From NCBI RefSeq assembly GCF_005490985.1, contig NZ_CP027869.1, forward strand, positions 744,001 through 808,000: a stretch of DNA of 64,000 bases. Direction: 5' to 3'. A model generated the notes under the pieces. That model saw only the letters and a list, made by a program, of their open reading frames with translations, made no database searches and was not told where the DNA came from. This DNA is from Curtobacterium sp. SGAir0471. Its GTDB lineage: Bacteria > Actinomycetota > Actinomycetes > Actinomycetales > Microbacteriaceae. The translations under genes were made by a program, and so were the position numbers. This document shows, one piece after another, positions 43,618 through 53,106 of the stretch (position 1 is its first letter; each line of letters opens with the position of its first letter).

Positions 43618-43930
43618 GGCGGGAGGCGAGCGGCGGTAGGTCGTGCGCGTCGCCTCCGGCACGTGCGGGCCTGGAGGGGCGTGGCGGCCGTGCGCCGCGC
43701 CCCCTGTCCGGCACGTGTGGGCCTGGAGGGGCGTGGCGGCCGTGCGCCGCGCCCCCTGTCCGGCACGTGTGGGCCTGGAGGGGCGTGGCGGCCGTGCGCC
43801 GCGCCTCCTGTCCGGCACAGGCGGGCCTGGAGGGGCGTGGCGGCCGTGCACCGCGCCTCCCGCCCGGCGGATGCGTGCCGGTGGTGCGTGGCGGTCGAGC
43901 CCGGTGCCTCCCGTCCGGCCGACGGCGGGA
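43618..43930. repeat. 52-bp tandem array of GGAGGGGCG hairpins
   Basis: Successive units contain GTGGCGGCCG at 43681, 43733, 43785 and 43837, a constant 52-base spacing. Each unit carries GGAGGGGCG ... CGCGCCCCCT or CGCGCCTCCT, i.e. a diverged GACGGGAGGCGCG hairpin. Flanking half-copies are visible at about 43618-43660 and 43876-43920. It lies between the 3' ends of the ThrE-like and Ig-like genes. Confidence 0.9.
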
Positions 43931-43940
43931 CCGTGGCCCG

Positions 43941-46339
43941 TCAGCGCTGCGGCGCGGCGGCGCGCGACCGGCGAACCCAGACCCAGCAGCAGGCGACTGC
44001 GAGGGCCGTGAGCCCGGCGGCGACCGCGGTCTCCGTCGGCGAGGGGACGGCGGGGGCGGGTGCGCCCGTGGTGAGTGCCGCGAGCGCGACCGCGCCGGCC
44101 GTGAGGGCGACCCAACGGGCGCGTGCCCCGGTGACGAGCGCCGGGCCCGCCGACCCGGGGAACGGCAGCAGGGTGACCACGAGCGCGCCGACCGCCCCGA
44201 CGCACAGCGTGGTGGCGAACTCGGCCGTGAGCGTCGTCCAGAACCCCGAGCCGCCGACGAGCGAGTGCAGCACCCAGCCGGTGGCGGCGACCGCGAGCAG
44301 CGCGACCGAGCGGGCGGTGGCGCTCCGCACCCCGCGGGCGACGCTCGACCCGAGACGCAGGGCGGCGGTGTCGGCGCCCGGTCGTCCGACGGGCACGAGG
44401 ACTGCGCCGACGACCAGGGCGGGGGAGAGGTCGGTGACCCGGGTCAGGGCGCAGCCCAGGACGGCGGCGAGCACGAGCCAGGGCGAGACGCGGAAGCCGA
44501 CGGCGGTGCGGTCACGGCCGGCGGCCCAGCGGGTGGCCAGGACGACGGCCGCGGTCGTGACGGCAGAACCGGCCAGCACCCCGAGGGCGAGGCGGACGTA
44601 CCGGGCCTCGAGCGAGATGCCGACACCGAGGAGCGTCGTCACGACGACGATGCCCACGCCGAGTGCGGCGGCGGCCCAGGTCGGCAGGGTCTCGTCGCCG
44701 AGCCGTCGGTCACGCCGCGAGCGGTTGCGGCCGAGCAGGGCGGTGAACGGGTTGCGGAGGCGACCGCGGACGGCGGCACCGGCCACCGCGAGCGGGACGG
44801 CGACGAGCACGAGGAACCCGGCTGCCACCCCCGTCGCGAGCAGCACGGTGCCCCACGAGAACGACGCCTGGACGGTGCGGACACCGCGGTCGTAGGCCGT
44901 GCCGGCGGTCCAGTCGCCGGCGGGGCCCGACCAGTCGGGCACGCCGCTCGGGGTGCTGCCCGCGCCGCCCTCCGCCGCGCCGGTCGTCCCACCGCCCGTG
45001 CCGGTGCCCGTCGGGTCGCTGCCCGTCGTGCCGGTGCCGCCACCGGCCGTCGCCCCCGGTGTCCCGTCGGGCGAGCCCGGTGCGGCGGACGACGACGTCG
45101 GTCCGATCGTCGGGCCGGACGCGCCCGCGCTCGAGCCGTCGGTGGGTGTCGAGCCGGACAGTGCCACCCGGACGCCGGTCGACGACGCTGAGGAGTTGCC
45201 CGCGGCGTCCTGCTGCATCGCGCTCAGGGTCCGGGTCCCGGCGGCTGCGGTCGTGCCGGTCGTCGTGCACGACCACCGGCCGTCGGCGCCCACGTCGGTC
45301 CGGCACACCGGTGACCGGTCGAGGTACACCGTCAGGACCGCACCGGCCTCACCGGTGCCGCGCACCGTGAACGGCTGGGAGCGGACGCGCTCGTCGGCGC
45401 CCGGCGCGGTGACGACGGGCGCTGCCGGGGCGGTCCGGTCGACGACGATCGTGCGCGGGGACGACGGGGCGCTCCGCAGGTCGGAGCGGAAGCCGTTGCC
45501 GGTGCTCGCGATCTGGGACGCGGAGACCGTCGCGCGGCCGTCCCGGGTGCTGCCGGGGAGCGCGACGGTCCAGTGGCCGCTGGCGTCCACCCGCGCGGTC
45601 CGGTCGGCCGGCGTACCGGAGACGGACACGGCGACGGTCGCGCCGGGCAGGCCGGTACCGGACACGGGCCCCGACGTCGGGTGGTCGGTGGTGACGACCG
45701 GGGGGACCACGACGTCGGACGCCGGCGCGCGGGAGGACCCGAGCGCGGTGTCCGTCTCGTCGACCACCGTGAAGACCTGCTGCGGACCCGAGTGGACGGT
45801 GGCGATGCACGCCCACGACCCGTCGGTGGCCACGGTCGCGGTACAGCCGGTCGCGCCGGTGACCGCGGGTCCGGCGACGCGCACGCGGTGCCCGGGGGTG
45901 CCGCTGCCGTGGAGCCGGACGGTCGCGGTCGTGACGTCGCCCGGGTCGGCGATGGTCGGACGGACGGCGGGGCGATCGGTCGGCGTCGGCGAGGGGGAAC
46001 CGGTGTCGGGTGGCAGGGTGCCGAACTGGGGAAGGGCGTCGGGGAGGCGGTCCGGGAAGCGTCGTCGTCCGGCTGCGGTTGCGGCTCGGTCTCGGTGCTC
46101 GTGGTACTCGTGCTCGGGGCGTCGACGGTGCGCTGGGATGCAGCCGCGGTGGTCGTGGTCGTCGTGGAGGTCGCTGTCGCGGAGGCGGGCGGCGCACCGA
46201 GCAGGACCCCGCCGGCCGTCATCGCGATCGCCAGGGCCGCGGTCAGCAGCCCGGCGTGGAACCGGGGTCGACCGACAGGACCGCCGTCGCCGACGGTCCC
46301 CTGCTGCACGTTGTCCCCGAGCGTGTCCACCGGCTCCAT
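43941..46339 (-). CDS. Ig-like-domain membrane protein (apparent frameshift near 46030)
   Basis: The gene appears broken. A signal peptide (RFHAGLLTAALAIAMTAGGVLLGAPPASATA, start ATG at 46339 or TTG at 46366) is in one frame; after a Ser/Thr/Pro stretch the reading continues, with good third-position GC, in another frame from about LPQFGTLPPDTG. One extra C in the C4 run (46028-46031, plus strand GGGG) restores a single protein of about 800 residues. After the junction come Ig-like strands (VRLHGSGTPGHRVRVAGP, PVSGTGLPGATVAVSVSG, FTVRGTGEAGAVLTVYLD, RTLSAMQQDAAGNSS), a Gly/Thr spacer, and about seven membrane helices to the C-terminus. Not recognised further. A homopolymer sequencing error is as likely as a real mutation. 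Confidence 0.7.
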
Positions 46340-46588
46340 CAGACGTGAAGATCGGGCGTGGGTCAATCCGCCACCCGGATGATGTGTCCCACGACGTGTA
46401 CCCGAGAGGGTCCGGGGACAGCGGTCGCCGGACGGCGGGTGTACGCCACTCGGGAATCACCCGTGAACCGCACTGCGCGAACGGGTCGTCCTGGTGCGCC
46501 TCGGTACACTCGTGGACGGTCGTCCCACGGCCACGCACCGGTCGCAGTCCCACCGCGCCGGACCCGACGCGCAAAGGAGTACGCCCAG

Positions 46589-47170
46589 ATGGACACCGGA
46601 CTCGTCACGACGCTGATCGTCGTCGGAGTGGTGGTGGTCCTGCTCGTCGTGATCGGGATCTACCTCTGGGTGACCTACAACTCGCTCGTCACGCTGAAGC
46701 TGCGCGTGGACGAGGCATGGAGCGACATCACGGTGCAGTTGAAGCGCCGCGCGGACCTCATCCCCACCATCGTCGACACGGTGAAGGGGTACGCCGCGCA
46801 CGAGAAGTCCGTGTTCGAGTCGGTGACGCGTGCCCGGGCCGAGACGCTCGGTGCCGGTGACGCCTCGAGCGCCTCGGTGGCCGAGGGACACATGCAGAAG
46901 GCCCTGAAGAGCGTGTTCGCCGTCGCCGAGGGCTACCCGCAGCTGCAGTCGAGCCAGAACTTCCTGCAGCTGCAGTCCGAGCTCGTCGACACCGAGGACA
47001 AGATCCAGGCCGCACGGCGCTTCTACAACGGCGGCGTGCGCGAGCTGAACACGAAGATCCGCGTCTTCCCCAACTCGACGTTCGCGAAGAGCAAGGGGTT
47101 CACCGAGGCGTCGTTCTTCGAGACGGCAGAGCCCGCGGCGATCGCCGAACCGCCGCGCGTCCAGTTCTGA
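46589..47170 (+). CDS. lemA: LemA family protein
   Basis: 193 residues. One N-terminal membrane helix (LVTTLIVVGVVVVLLVVIGIYLWVTYNSLV) then a long helical domain with the family motifs YNSLVTLKLRVDEAWSDITVQLKRRADLIPTIVDTVKGYAAHEKSVFESVTRARA, FLQLQSELVDTEDKIQAARRFYNGGVRELNTKIRVFPNS. The role is not well defined; LemA is commonly paired with HtpX or with membrane-stress genes. ATG at 46589 follows AAAGGAG. A TACACT box at about 46504 gives a leader of about 75 bases. It is co-directional with htpX 23 bases downstream. Confidence 0.93.
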   Translation: MDTGLVTTLIVVGVVVVLLVVIGIYLWVTYNSLVTLKLRVDEAWSDITVQLKRRADLIPTIVDTVKGYAAHEKSVFESVTRARAETLGAGDASSASVAEGHMQKALKSVFAVAEGYPQLQSSQNFLQLQSELVDTEDKIQAARRFYNGGVRELNTKIRVFPNSTFAKSKGFTEASFFETAEPAAIAEPPRVQF

Positions 47171-47193
47171 CCGCGACCGGGGCGGCCTGACCC

Positions 47194-48093
47194 GTGTACA
47201 GCGCCATCGCGCGGAACAAGCGCAACACCGTCGTCATCGTCCTGGTCTTCCTGCTCGTCGTCGGGGCGCTCGGGTTCCTGGGCGGGTACCTCGCGGGCAA
47301 CGTCTCGATCGGGGTGATCGTCCTCGTCGTCGCCCTCGGGTACGCGCTGCTCCAGTACTTCCTGGCCGGGCGTCAGGCGACGGCGATCGCGGGCGGCATC
47401 GAGGTCGACCGCACCACGGAGCCGCGGCTCTGGCGGACCGTCGAGAACCTGGCGATCACGAACGGCATGCCGATGCCCCGGGTGTTCGTCATCGAGGACC
47501 CCGCGCCCAACGCCTTCGCCACCGGCCGTGACCCGGAGCACGCCATCGTCGCGGCGACGACCGGGCTGCTGGCGATCATGGACGACAGCGAACTGCAGGG
47601 CGTCATGGCCCACGAACTCGGACACGTCAAGAACTACGACATCCGCGTCTCGACGATCGTGTTCGGCCTGGTGGTCGCGGTCGGGTTCCTGGCGGACGTG
47701 CTCCTGCGCATCTCGATCTTCAGCGGGTTGAGCGGTCGCGGACGGAACAACGACAACGGCGGCGGCGGCAACCCGATCCTGATCATCGCCGGGATCGTGG
47801 CGGTGCTCATCGCGCCGATCGCCGCCGCAGCGGTGCAGGCGGCGGTCTCCCGGCAGCGCGAGTACCTCGCGGACGCCACGGGTGCGATGACGACGCGGTA
47901 CCCCGAGGGACTCGCCCGTGCGCTCGAGAAGCTCCAGGCGTACGGCCGACCGACCCGCACGCAGAACTCGTCGATGGCGCACCTGTGGATCGCCGACCCG
48001 ATGCGACCCGGCGTGATGGACCGGCTGTTCTCGACGCACCCACCGCTGCCCGACCGGGTCGCGCGACTCCGGGGGAGCCTGGACCGGTTCTGA
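47194..48093 (+). CDS. htpX: M48-family metalloprotease HtpX
   Basis: 299 residues. Two N-terminal helices (about 12-32, 35-55), the zinc motif HELGH in VMAHELGHVKNYDIRVST, the third ligand Glu in REYLADATGAMTTRYPEGLARALEKL, and two later helices (VVAVGFLADVLLRISI, ILIIAGIVAVLIAPIAAAAVQAAVS). Membrane quality-control protease. ATG is not used; GTG at 47194 begins MYSAIARNKRN. Spaced 23 bases after lemA, presumably the same operon; the family pairing lemA-htpX is common in actinobacteria. Confidence 0.95.
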   Translation: MYSAIARNKRNTVVIVLVFLLVVGALGFLGGYLAGNVSIGVIVLVVALGYALLQYFLAGRQATAIAGGIEVDRTTEPRLWRTVENLAITNGMPMPRVFVIEDPAPNAFATGRDPEHAIVAATTGLLAIMDDSELQGVMAHELGHVKNYDIRVSTIVFGLVVAVGFLADVLLRISIFSGLSGRGRNNDNGGGGNPILIIAGIVAVLIAPIAAAAVQAAVSRQREYLADATGAMTTRYPEGLARALEKLQAYGRPTRTQNSSMAHLWIADPMRPGVMDRLFSTHPPLPDRVARLRGSLDRF

Positions 48094-48102
48094 CGGACGG
48101 GC

Positions 48103-48200
48103 GTCGAGACGCCGGCGTCGGTGGGTGACGGCCTCACGCTGTCCAGAAGCCGGCGTCCGGATGGGCGGTCTCGTCGCGTCGAGACGCCGGCGTCGGTGCG
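48103..48200. repeat. Direct repeats around GACGCCGGCGTC palindromes after htpX
   Basis: A 21-base sequence starting GTCGAGACGCCGGCGTC occurs at 48103 and again at 48178, spacing 75, each followed by similar GACGGCCTC words; GACGCCGGCGTC is itself a perfect palindrome. The rest of the 291-base gap (to 48384) has further GAGACG/CGTCTC repeats and a degenerate GGAGGTGCACCGTGCCTCC hairpin near 48350, and no gene I can support. Confidence 0.6.
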
Positions 48201-48384
48201 GGACGGCCTCGTCGCGGCGAGACGCCCCCGGAAGTCGCGGCGTCTCACGCGGATCGCGGCGTCTCGCCTGCGTCGCGGCGCTTCGCGAGCACGGCGTGCC
48301 AGCGCGACCACCGGGCCGGACAGAGCCGGGCAGGGCCGGACCGGACCTGCGCGGCGGAGGTGCACCGTGCCTCCCGGCCGGACC

Positions 48385-49653
48385 TCAGGCGACCGCGTCG
48401 TCGCCCGGAGCCGCCTCGGCCGCATCGGCGTCGTCCGCCGCCACGTGCGGGACGAGCGCGACCCCGAGTGCTGCCGCGACCGCGGTGGCCGCGGTGCCAC
48501 GGTCGGTGACCTCGACACCGTCGAGTCCCTGCCACGCCGCCGCCCGCCGCAGCGTCTCGGCGAGGCGCTCCGCGTCCAGGCGCTCGCCCGGCTCCTGCCA
48601 CGCGGTCCGCACCCGGAGCACGCCCCGCTGCCGGTCGCTCTTCAGGTCGACGCGTCCGGTCAGGCGGTCGTCCTGCAGGACGGGCAGCACGTAGTAGCCG
48701 AACACCCGCTTCGGCGCCGGCGTGTAGATCTCGATCCGGTAGTGGAAGTCGTACATGCGCTCAGCGCGGCGACGGAACCACACGACCGGGTCGAACGGGC
48801 TGAGCACCGCGTCGGCCGTGACGTGCCGCGGGACCCGGGCGTCGACGTGCATCCACGCGCGGTCCCGCCACCCCTCCACCCGGACCGACGCGAGCTCGCC
48901 GCGCTCCTCGAGCTCCGCGATCGCGGCGGTCGTGTCGTCCGCGCGCAGACGGAAGTAGTCGGCGAGGTCCGCCCGGGTCCCGACACCGGACGCGCGTGCG
49001 GCGCGCCGGACCAGCTCGGTGACGGCGGTGTGCCGGTCCGGAGCGCCCTCGAGCGTGCCCGGCGGCAGCACCTGGTCGGGCAGGGCGTACACGCGCTCGA
49101 ACCCGGCGCGGCCGGCGCTGACGACCTCGCCCCAGCGGAACATCTGCTCGAGCCCCGCCTTCACGTCGCTCCAGCCCCACCACGGGCCGCGGCGGACGTT
49201 CGCCTCGTGCTCGACGGCGCTCGCGGGCAGGGGGCCCTCGGCGGCGAGCAGGGCGCGGAGCTCCCGGCGGACGCCCGCGGTGCGTTCGACCCCCGCGATC
49301 CGGTTCGGTCGGGCATCGCGGTCGCGGTACGCGTCCATGCGCCAGCGGAAGAGGGGGAGGTCGGCGCGCGCCAGGAACGCGGCCTCGTGTGCCCAGTACT
49401 CGGCGTACGGGCCGGTGCGCCGCATCGTGAGTCGGTCCAGCGCGGCCTTGTCGTAGGAGCCGAGGCGGGCGAAGAGCGGCAGGTAGTGACTCCGCTCGAA
49501 GACGTTCACCGAGTCGATCTGCAGGAGCCCGAGCCGGCCGATCGTGCTCGTCAGCGTGCGGGTGCCGACCACGTCACGGGCGGGAGCGCCGAAGCCCTGC
49601 GCCGCCAGGGTGACGCGGCGGGCCTCGGCGGCGGAGAGCGTGGACCTGACCAT
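48385..49653 (-). CDS. Winged-helix DNA glycosylase of the YcaQ/AlkX family
   Basis: 422 residues, HTH_42 (PF06224) family, whose member YcaQ unhooks interstrand DNA crosslinks. Typical N-terminus: LSAAEARRVTLAAQGFG and the signature QIDSVNVFERSHYLPLFARLG with catalytic-site Gln/Asp. Following motifs: MRRTGPYAEYWAHEAAFL, winged-helix motifs ADYFRLRADDTTAAI, PFDPVVWFRRRAERMYDFHYRIEIYTPAPKRVFGYYVLPVLQDDRLTGRVDLKSDR. ATG at 49653 has TAGCGT six bases before it (leaderless). Nothing in the neighbourhood suggests a linked self-resistance cluster. Confidence 0.9.
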   Translation of the reverse strand: MVRSTLSAAEARRVTLAAQGFGAPARDVVGTRTLTSTIGRLGLLQIDSVNVFERSHYLPLFARLGSYDKAALDRLTMRRTGPYAEYWAHEAAFLARADLPLFRWRMDAYRDRDARPNRIAGVERTAGVRRELRALLAAEGPLPASAVEHEANVRRGPWWGWSDVKAGLEQMFRWGEVVSAGRAGFERVYALPDQVLPPGTLEGAPDRHTAVTELVRRAARASGVGTRADLADYFRLRADDTTAAIAELEERGELASVRVEGWRDRAWMHVDARVPRHVTADAVLSPFDPVVWFRRRAERMYDFHYRIEIYTPAPKRVFGYYVLPVLQDDRLTGRVDLKSDRQRGVLRVRTAWQEPGERLDAERLAETLRRAAAWQGLDGVEVTDRGTAATAVAAALGVALVPHVAADDADAAEAAPGDDAVA

Positions 49654-49746
49654 GGCACGACGCTACCGATCCGCGCCGACACCCACGTCGGACGGACGTA
49701 TGCCGCATCTGGAACACGCTCCGGTACCCGTCGGTACACTCGCCGC

Positions 49747-50985
49747 ATGGCCTGGGGAAAGAAGACGCATCCGGATCCCGTCGTCGAGCAGGTCGTGCCG
49801 ACGGGCATGCGGATCGCAGGCGCCTGGTCGTGGCGCGTGCTCGTCGTCATCGGCGTCGTCGCGGTCTTCATCTACCTCGTCACGCTCTTCAGCGAGGTGC
49901 TCATCCCGTTCCTCATCGGGATCGTCGTGGCAGCCCTGCTCGTGCCGCTGTCGAACTGGATGCAGCGCCACCACGTGCCGAAGTGGATCGCCGTCGTGGT
50001 CAGCCTGGTCGGTGGGCTCGCGGCCGTCGGCGGGCTCATCTGGCTCGTCATCGACCAGATCGCGGCGGCCTACCCCTCGCTGCGCGACCGGACGCTCGCG
50101 CAGTACGACACCATCCGCGACTTCGTGCTGAACTCCGGACTCGGCATCAGCCAGTCCGACCTCAACAACTACCTGAACCAGGCGACCGACTGGCTGTCGA
50201 GCAACTCCGGCTCGATCCTGTCCGGCGTCGCGAGCGCGGGCTCGTCGCTGACGCACCTGCTCACCGGGCTCTTCGTGGTCATCTTCACGGTGATCTTCCT
50301 GCTCATCGACGGCAAGAACGTCTGGCGCTGGACGGTCCGGCTGTTCCCGAAGAAGGCCCGGCCCGCCATCGACGGTGCCGGGGTCGCCGGGTGGACGACG
50401 CTGACGAGCTTCATCCGCGTGCAGATCTTCGTCGCCTTCGTCGACGCCGTGGGCATCGGCATCGGGGCCGCCGCGCTCCAGCTGCCGCTCGTCATCCCGA
50501 TCGCCGTGTTCGTCTTCCTCGGCGCGTTCATCCCGGTCGTCGGCGCCATCGTGACCGGATTCCTCGCGGTGTTCATCGCGCTCATCTTCAACGGCTGGGT
50601 CGCGGCGCTCATCATGCTCGGCGTCATCCTCGTCGTGCAGCAGGTCGAGGGGCACATCCTGCAGCCCCTGGTCATGGGCAGCGCCGTCAAGGTGCACCCG
50701 CTCGCCGTCGTGCTCGGCGTCACCGCGGCGTCCGGGCTCGCGGGCATCGCCGGCGCGTTCTTCGCCGTCCCGCTCATCGCGACCGTGAACTCGATGGTCA
50801 CGACGATCGCCAGCGGCCGGTGGAAGGGGCTCGACTCCGACCACGTGCTCGAGGCGAAGCAGCGCGACCACCACGCGAGCGTCGAGGCCAAGAAGCGCCG
50901 CCGCTGGCGGAAGCGCCACCCCGAGGGCGTCCCTGCGCCGGGCAGCGACGAGCAGCCCACCGCGACGAAGGGCACCGCGGGCTGA
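49747..50985 (+). CDS. AI-2E family transporter (TerC/PerM-like membrane protein)
   Basis: 412 residues with about eight membrane helices: WRVLVVIGVVAVFIYLVTLF, VLIPFLIGIVVAALLVPLSNWM, WIAVVVSLVGGLAAVGGLIWLVIDQI, and after a large loop the signatures LLTGLFVVIFTVIFLLIDGK, IPIAVFVFLGAFIPVVGAIVTGFLAVFIALIF and VQQVEGHILQPLVMGSAVKVHPLAVVLGVTAASGLAGIAGAFFAVP. Basic/Lys-rich tail. The family name is historical; many members are cation or general efflux proteins. ATG at 49747 has TACACT six bases before it (leaderless). Divergent from the glycosylase gene, with about 90 bases between. Confidence 0.9.
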   Translation: MAWGKKTHPDPVVEQVVPTGMRIAGAWSWRVLVVIGVVAVFIYLVTLFSEVLIPFLIGIVVAALLVPLSNWMQRHHVPKWIAVVVSLVGGLAAVGGLIWLVIDQIAAAYPSLRDRTLAQYDTIRDFVLNSGLGISQSDLNNYLNQATDWLSSNSGSILSGVASAGSSLTHLLTGLFVVIFTVIFLLIDGKNVWRWTVRLFPKKARPAIDGAGVAGWTTLTSFIRVQIFVAFVDAVGIGIGAAALQLPLVIPIAVFVFLGAFIPVVGAIVTGFLAVFIALIFNGWVAALIMLGVILVVQQVEGHILQPLVMGSAVKVHPLAVVLGVTAASGLAGIAGAFFAVPLIATVNSMVTTIASGRWKGLDSDHVLEAKQRDHHASVEAKKRRRWRKRHPEGVPAPGSDEQPTATKGTAG

Positions 50986-51050
50986 GCGGGCGCTCACCGC
51001 AGGATCGTCACGAGTTCGCCGTCGACGCCCTGACGGACGATGATGGGACC

Positions 51051-52310
51051 GTGACCGACACCTCCGTGCCCCAGCAGCAGACCGCGGCGTTCCCCTCGCT
51101 GGCGGACATCGAGGCCGCGCAGCGGACCATCGCGGGCGTCGCACGCGTCACGCCGATGGAGACCTCCCAGTTCCTGGCGGAGCTGCTCGGCTCGCCGGTG
51201 CACCTGAAGTGCGAGAACCTGCAGCGGACGGGCGCCTACAAGGTGCGCGGTGCCTACAACCGTCTGGCCGCGCTCGGCCCCGAGCAGCGTGCGGCCGGCG
51301 TCGTCGCCGCGAGCGCCGGCAACCACGCGCAGGGTGTGGCACTCGCGGCCCGCGAACTCGGCATCCCGGCCACGATCTTCACGCCGGTGGGGGTCGCGCT
51401 GCCGAAGCTCCAGGCGACGCGGCACTACGGCGCCGAGGTGGTCCTGCGCGGCCACTCGGTGGAAGAGGCCCTGAGCGCCGCCAAGGACTTCGCCGCCCGC
51501 ACCGGAGCGGTGTTCATCCCGCCCTTCGACCACCCGGACGTCATCGCCGGCCAGGGAACGCTCGGGCTGGAGATCATCGACCAGGTGCCCGACGTCGACA
51601 CCGTCGTCGTGCCGATCGGCGGCGGCGGGGTCATCTCCGGCATCGCCCTTGCGGTGAAGGGGATGGCCGAGCGCCTGGGCCGTCCGATCCGGGTGATCGG
51701 CGTGCAGGCGGAGAACGCCGCGGCCTACCCGTCGTCGATCACCGCCGGCGAGCCGGTCACGATCACGACGAAGCCGACGATCTCGGACGGCATCGCGGTG
51801 GCCCGACCCGGCGACCTCAACTTCCCGATCATCCGCGACCTGGTCGACGACATCGTCACCGTGTCGGACGACGACACCGCCCGCGCGCTGCTCGTCCTGC
51901 TCGAGCGGGCGAAGCTCGTCGTCGAGGCGGCCGGCGCCGTGGGTGTCGCGGCGATCATGTCCGGCGCCGTCCGTGACACCGGCCGCACGGTCGTGCTGCT
52001 GAGCGGCGGCAACATCGATCCGCTCATGATGGAGCGCATCATCACCCGCGGTCTCGTCGCCGCGTCGCGCTACATCGGCATCCGGATCATGCTGCCGGAT
52101 CGCCCGGGTCAGCTCGCCCGTGTCGCGCAGGTCATCTCGGATGCCGGCGCCAACGTCGTCGAGGTGCTGCACACCCGGCACGGGCAGGGTCTGGTGATCA
52201 ACGAGGTCGCCCTGGACCTGTCGATCGAGGCCCGCGGCCCCGAGCACGCACAGGAGGTCATCCAGCGCCTCCACGAGGTCGGCTTCCGTCCGGAGCTGCT
52301 CGAGAACTGA
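51051..52310 (+). CDS. ilvA: Threonine ammonia-lyase (threonine dehydratase)
   Basis: 419 residues. Deaminates threonine to 2-oxobutanoate, first step of isoleucine synthesis or threonine breakdown. PLP Lys64 is in KCENLQRTGAYKVRGAYN; the phosphate loop GGGGVISGIALAVKG and ASAGNHAQGVALAA are seen. A C-terminal ACT domain of about 75 residues (IRIMLPDRPGQLARVAQVISDAGANVVEVLHTRHGQGL) suggests the short, catabolic-like class with one ACT. GTG at 51051 has GATGAT six bases upstream; longer alternatives would run into the transporter's 3' end. Confidence 0.95.
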   Translation: MTDTSVPQQQTAAFPSLADIEAAQRTIAGVARVTPMETSQFLAELLGSPVHLKCENLQRTGAYKVRGAYNRLAALGPEQRAAGVVAASAGNHAQGVALAARELGIPATIFTPVGVALPKLQATRHYGAEVVLRGHSVEEALSAAKDFAARTGAVFIPPFDHPDVIAGQGTLGLEIIDQVPDVDTVVVPIGGGGVISGIALAVKGMAERLGRPIRVIGVQAENAAAYPSSITAGEPVTITTKPTISDGIAVARPGDLNFPIIRDLVDDIVTVSDDDTARALLVLLERAKLVVEAAGAVGVAAIMSGAVRDTGRTVVLLSGGNIDPLMMERIITRGLVAASRYIGIRIMLPDRPGQLARVAQVISDAGANVVEVLHTRHGQGLVINEVALDLSIEARGPEHAQEVIQRLHEVGFRPELLEN

Positions 52311-52456
52311 CCCGACGGCCCCGGTCGCTGCCGTTCAGCGTGCTGCGACGACGGTCGCCCGCGTGGGTGTCAGGGGCCCGCACGGGAGGGCCGCGCGCGC
52401 GTCAGGGTCGCGTGAGCGACACCGCGGACGGCCTGGAGGCGCGTGATGCTCCCGTC

Positions 52457-52948
52457 ATGACCCTCACGTCGATCCTGCCCTCGCTCCGTGCCTCGCTGCC
52501 CGATCCGCTCGACCCGACCGTCTGGCCGGCGCGCACCGAGGCGACCGTCGACGACGTCCGCGTGTGCGCCGTCTCGATGCAGCGCCTGGCTGCGGTGGCC
52601 GGGACCCCGTGCGTGCACACCGCGGAGCAGGCACCGCCGCGGTACCGTCCGCGCGACTGGCACCCCGCCGACGTCTGCGTCACCGTGGCGACCGTCACCC
52701 GTGTGCGGCGACCGTGGGGCGTGGTCTTCGTCGAGCTCGACGCGGCGGTGCCCGACTGCGCCGTGCTCACCGAGGTGCGCCTGATCGGCCGGCGCAGCGT
52801 CGCTCCCGTGGCCGAGGTGACGGTCGCGACGAACACGACCGGGACGGCTGGGCACGAGGTGCTGCTGCCGGGGGACGTCCGGGTCGGGGACCTCGTGTGC
52901 TTCCCGTGCGTCCGGCCGCTCGCGCACCGCGACGTCGTCCCGCGCTGA
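52457..52948 (+). CDS. Hypothetical protein, 163 aa
   Basis: Not recognised. An acidic/hydrophobic mix with no membrane helix or signal peptide. The central part (VCVTVATVTRVRRPWGVVFVELDAAVPDCAVLTEVRLIGRR) reads as a beta-rich domain. ATG at 52457 is chosen because the more upstream frame is short and composed of a degenerate hairpin repeat (52380-52440). It lies between ilvA and greA (convergent with greA), and may be specific to this lineage. Confidence 0.5.
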   Translation: MTLTSILPSLRASLPDPLDPTVWPARTEATVDDVRVCAVSMQRLAAVAGTPCVHTAEQAPPRYRPRDWHPADVCVTVATVTRVRRPWGVVFVELDAAVPDCAVLTEVRLIGRRSVAPVAEVTVATNTTGTAGHEVLLPGDVRVGDLVCFPCVRPLAHRDVVPR

Positions 52949-53006
52949 CGCTGCCCGGGGTCGGGCGTCCGGGCGCCGCTCGGCCCGACGCAGCGCGACC
53001 CGCAGT

Positions 53007-53069
53007 CGAACCAGGAAACCGACGTGGAACCAGGCTCGGTGCCTGGTTCCACGTCGGCTTCGTGGTTCG
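53007..53069. terminator. 28-bp-stem hairpin between convergent genes
   Basis: Arms of 28 bases with two mismatches around a seven-base loop (CTCGGTG), including CCGACGTGGAACCAGG against CCTGGTTCCACGTCGG. Sits between the 163-aa gene and greA 3' ends. Longest stem in the window. No U-tract. Confidence 0.75.
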
Positions 53070-53106
53070 ATGCAGCGCACAGCCCGGCGGCGCAGCGCGG
53101 CCGCGC

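Noticed and set aside
43618..44011. Open frames translating the 52-bp array
   Set aside because: Translations are simple repeats of RVRGGAWRP-type peptides without a start or family features; repeat DNA explains them.
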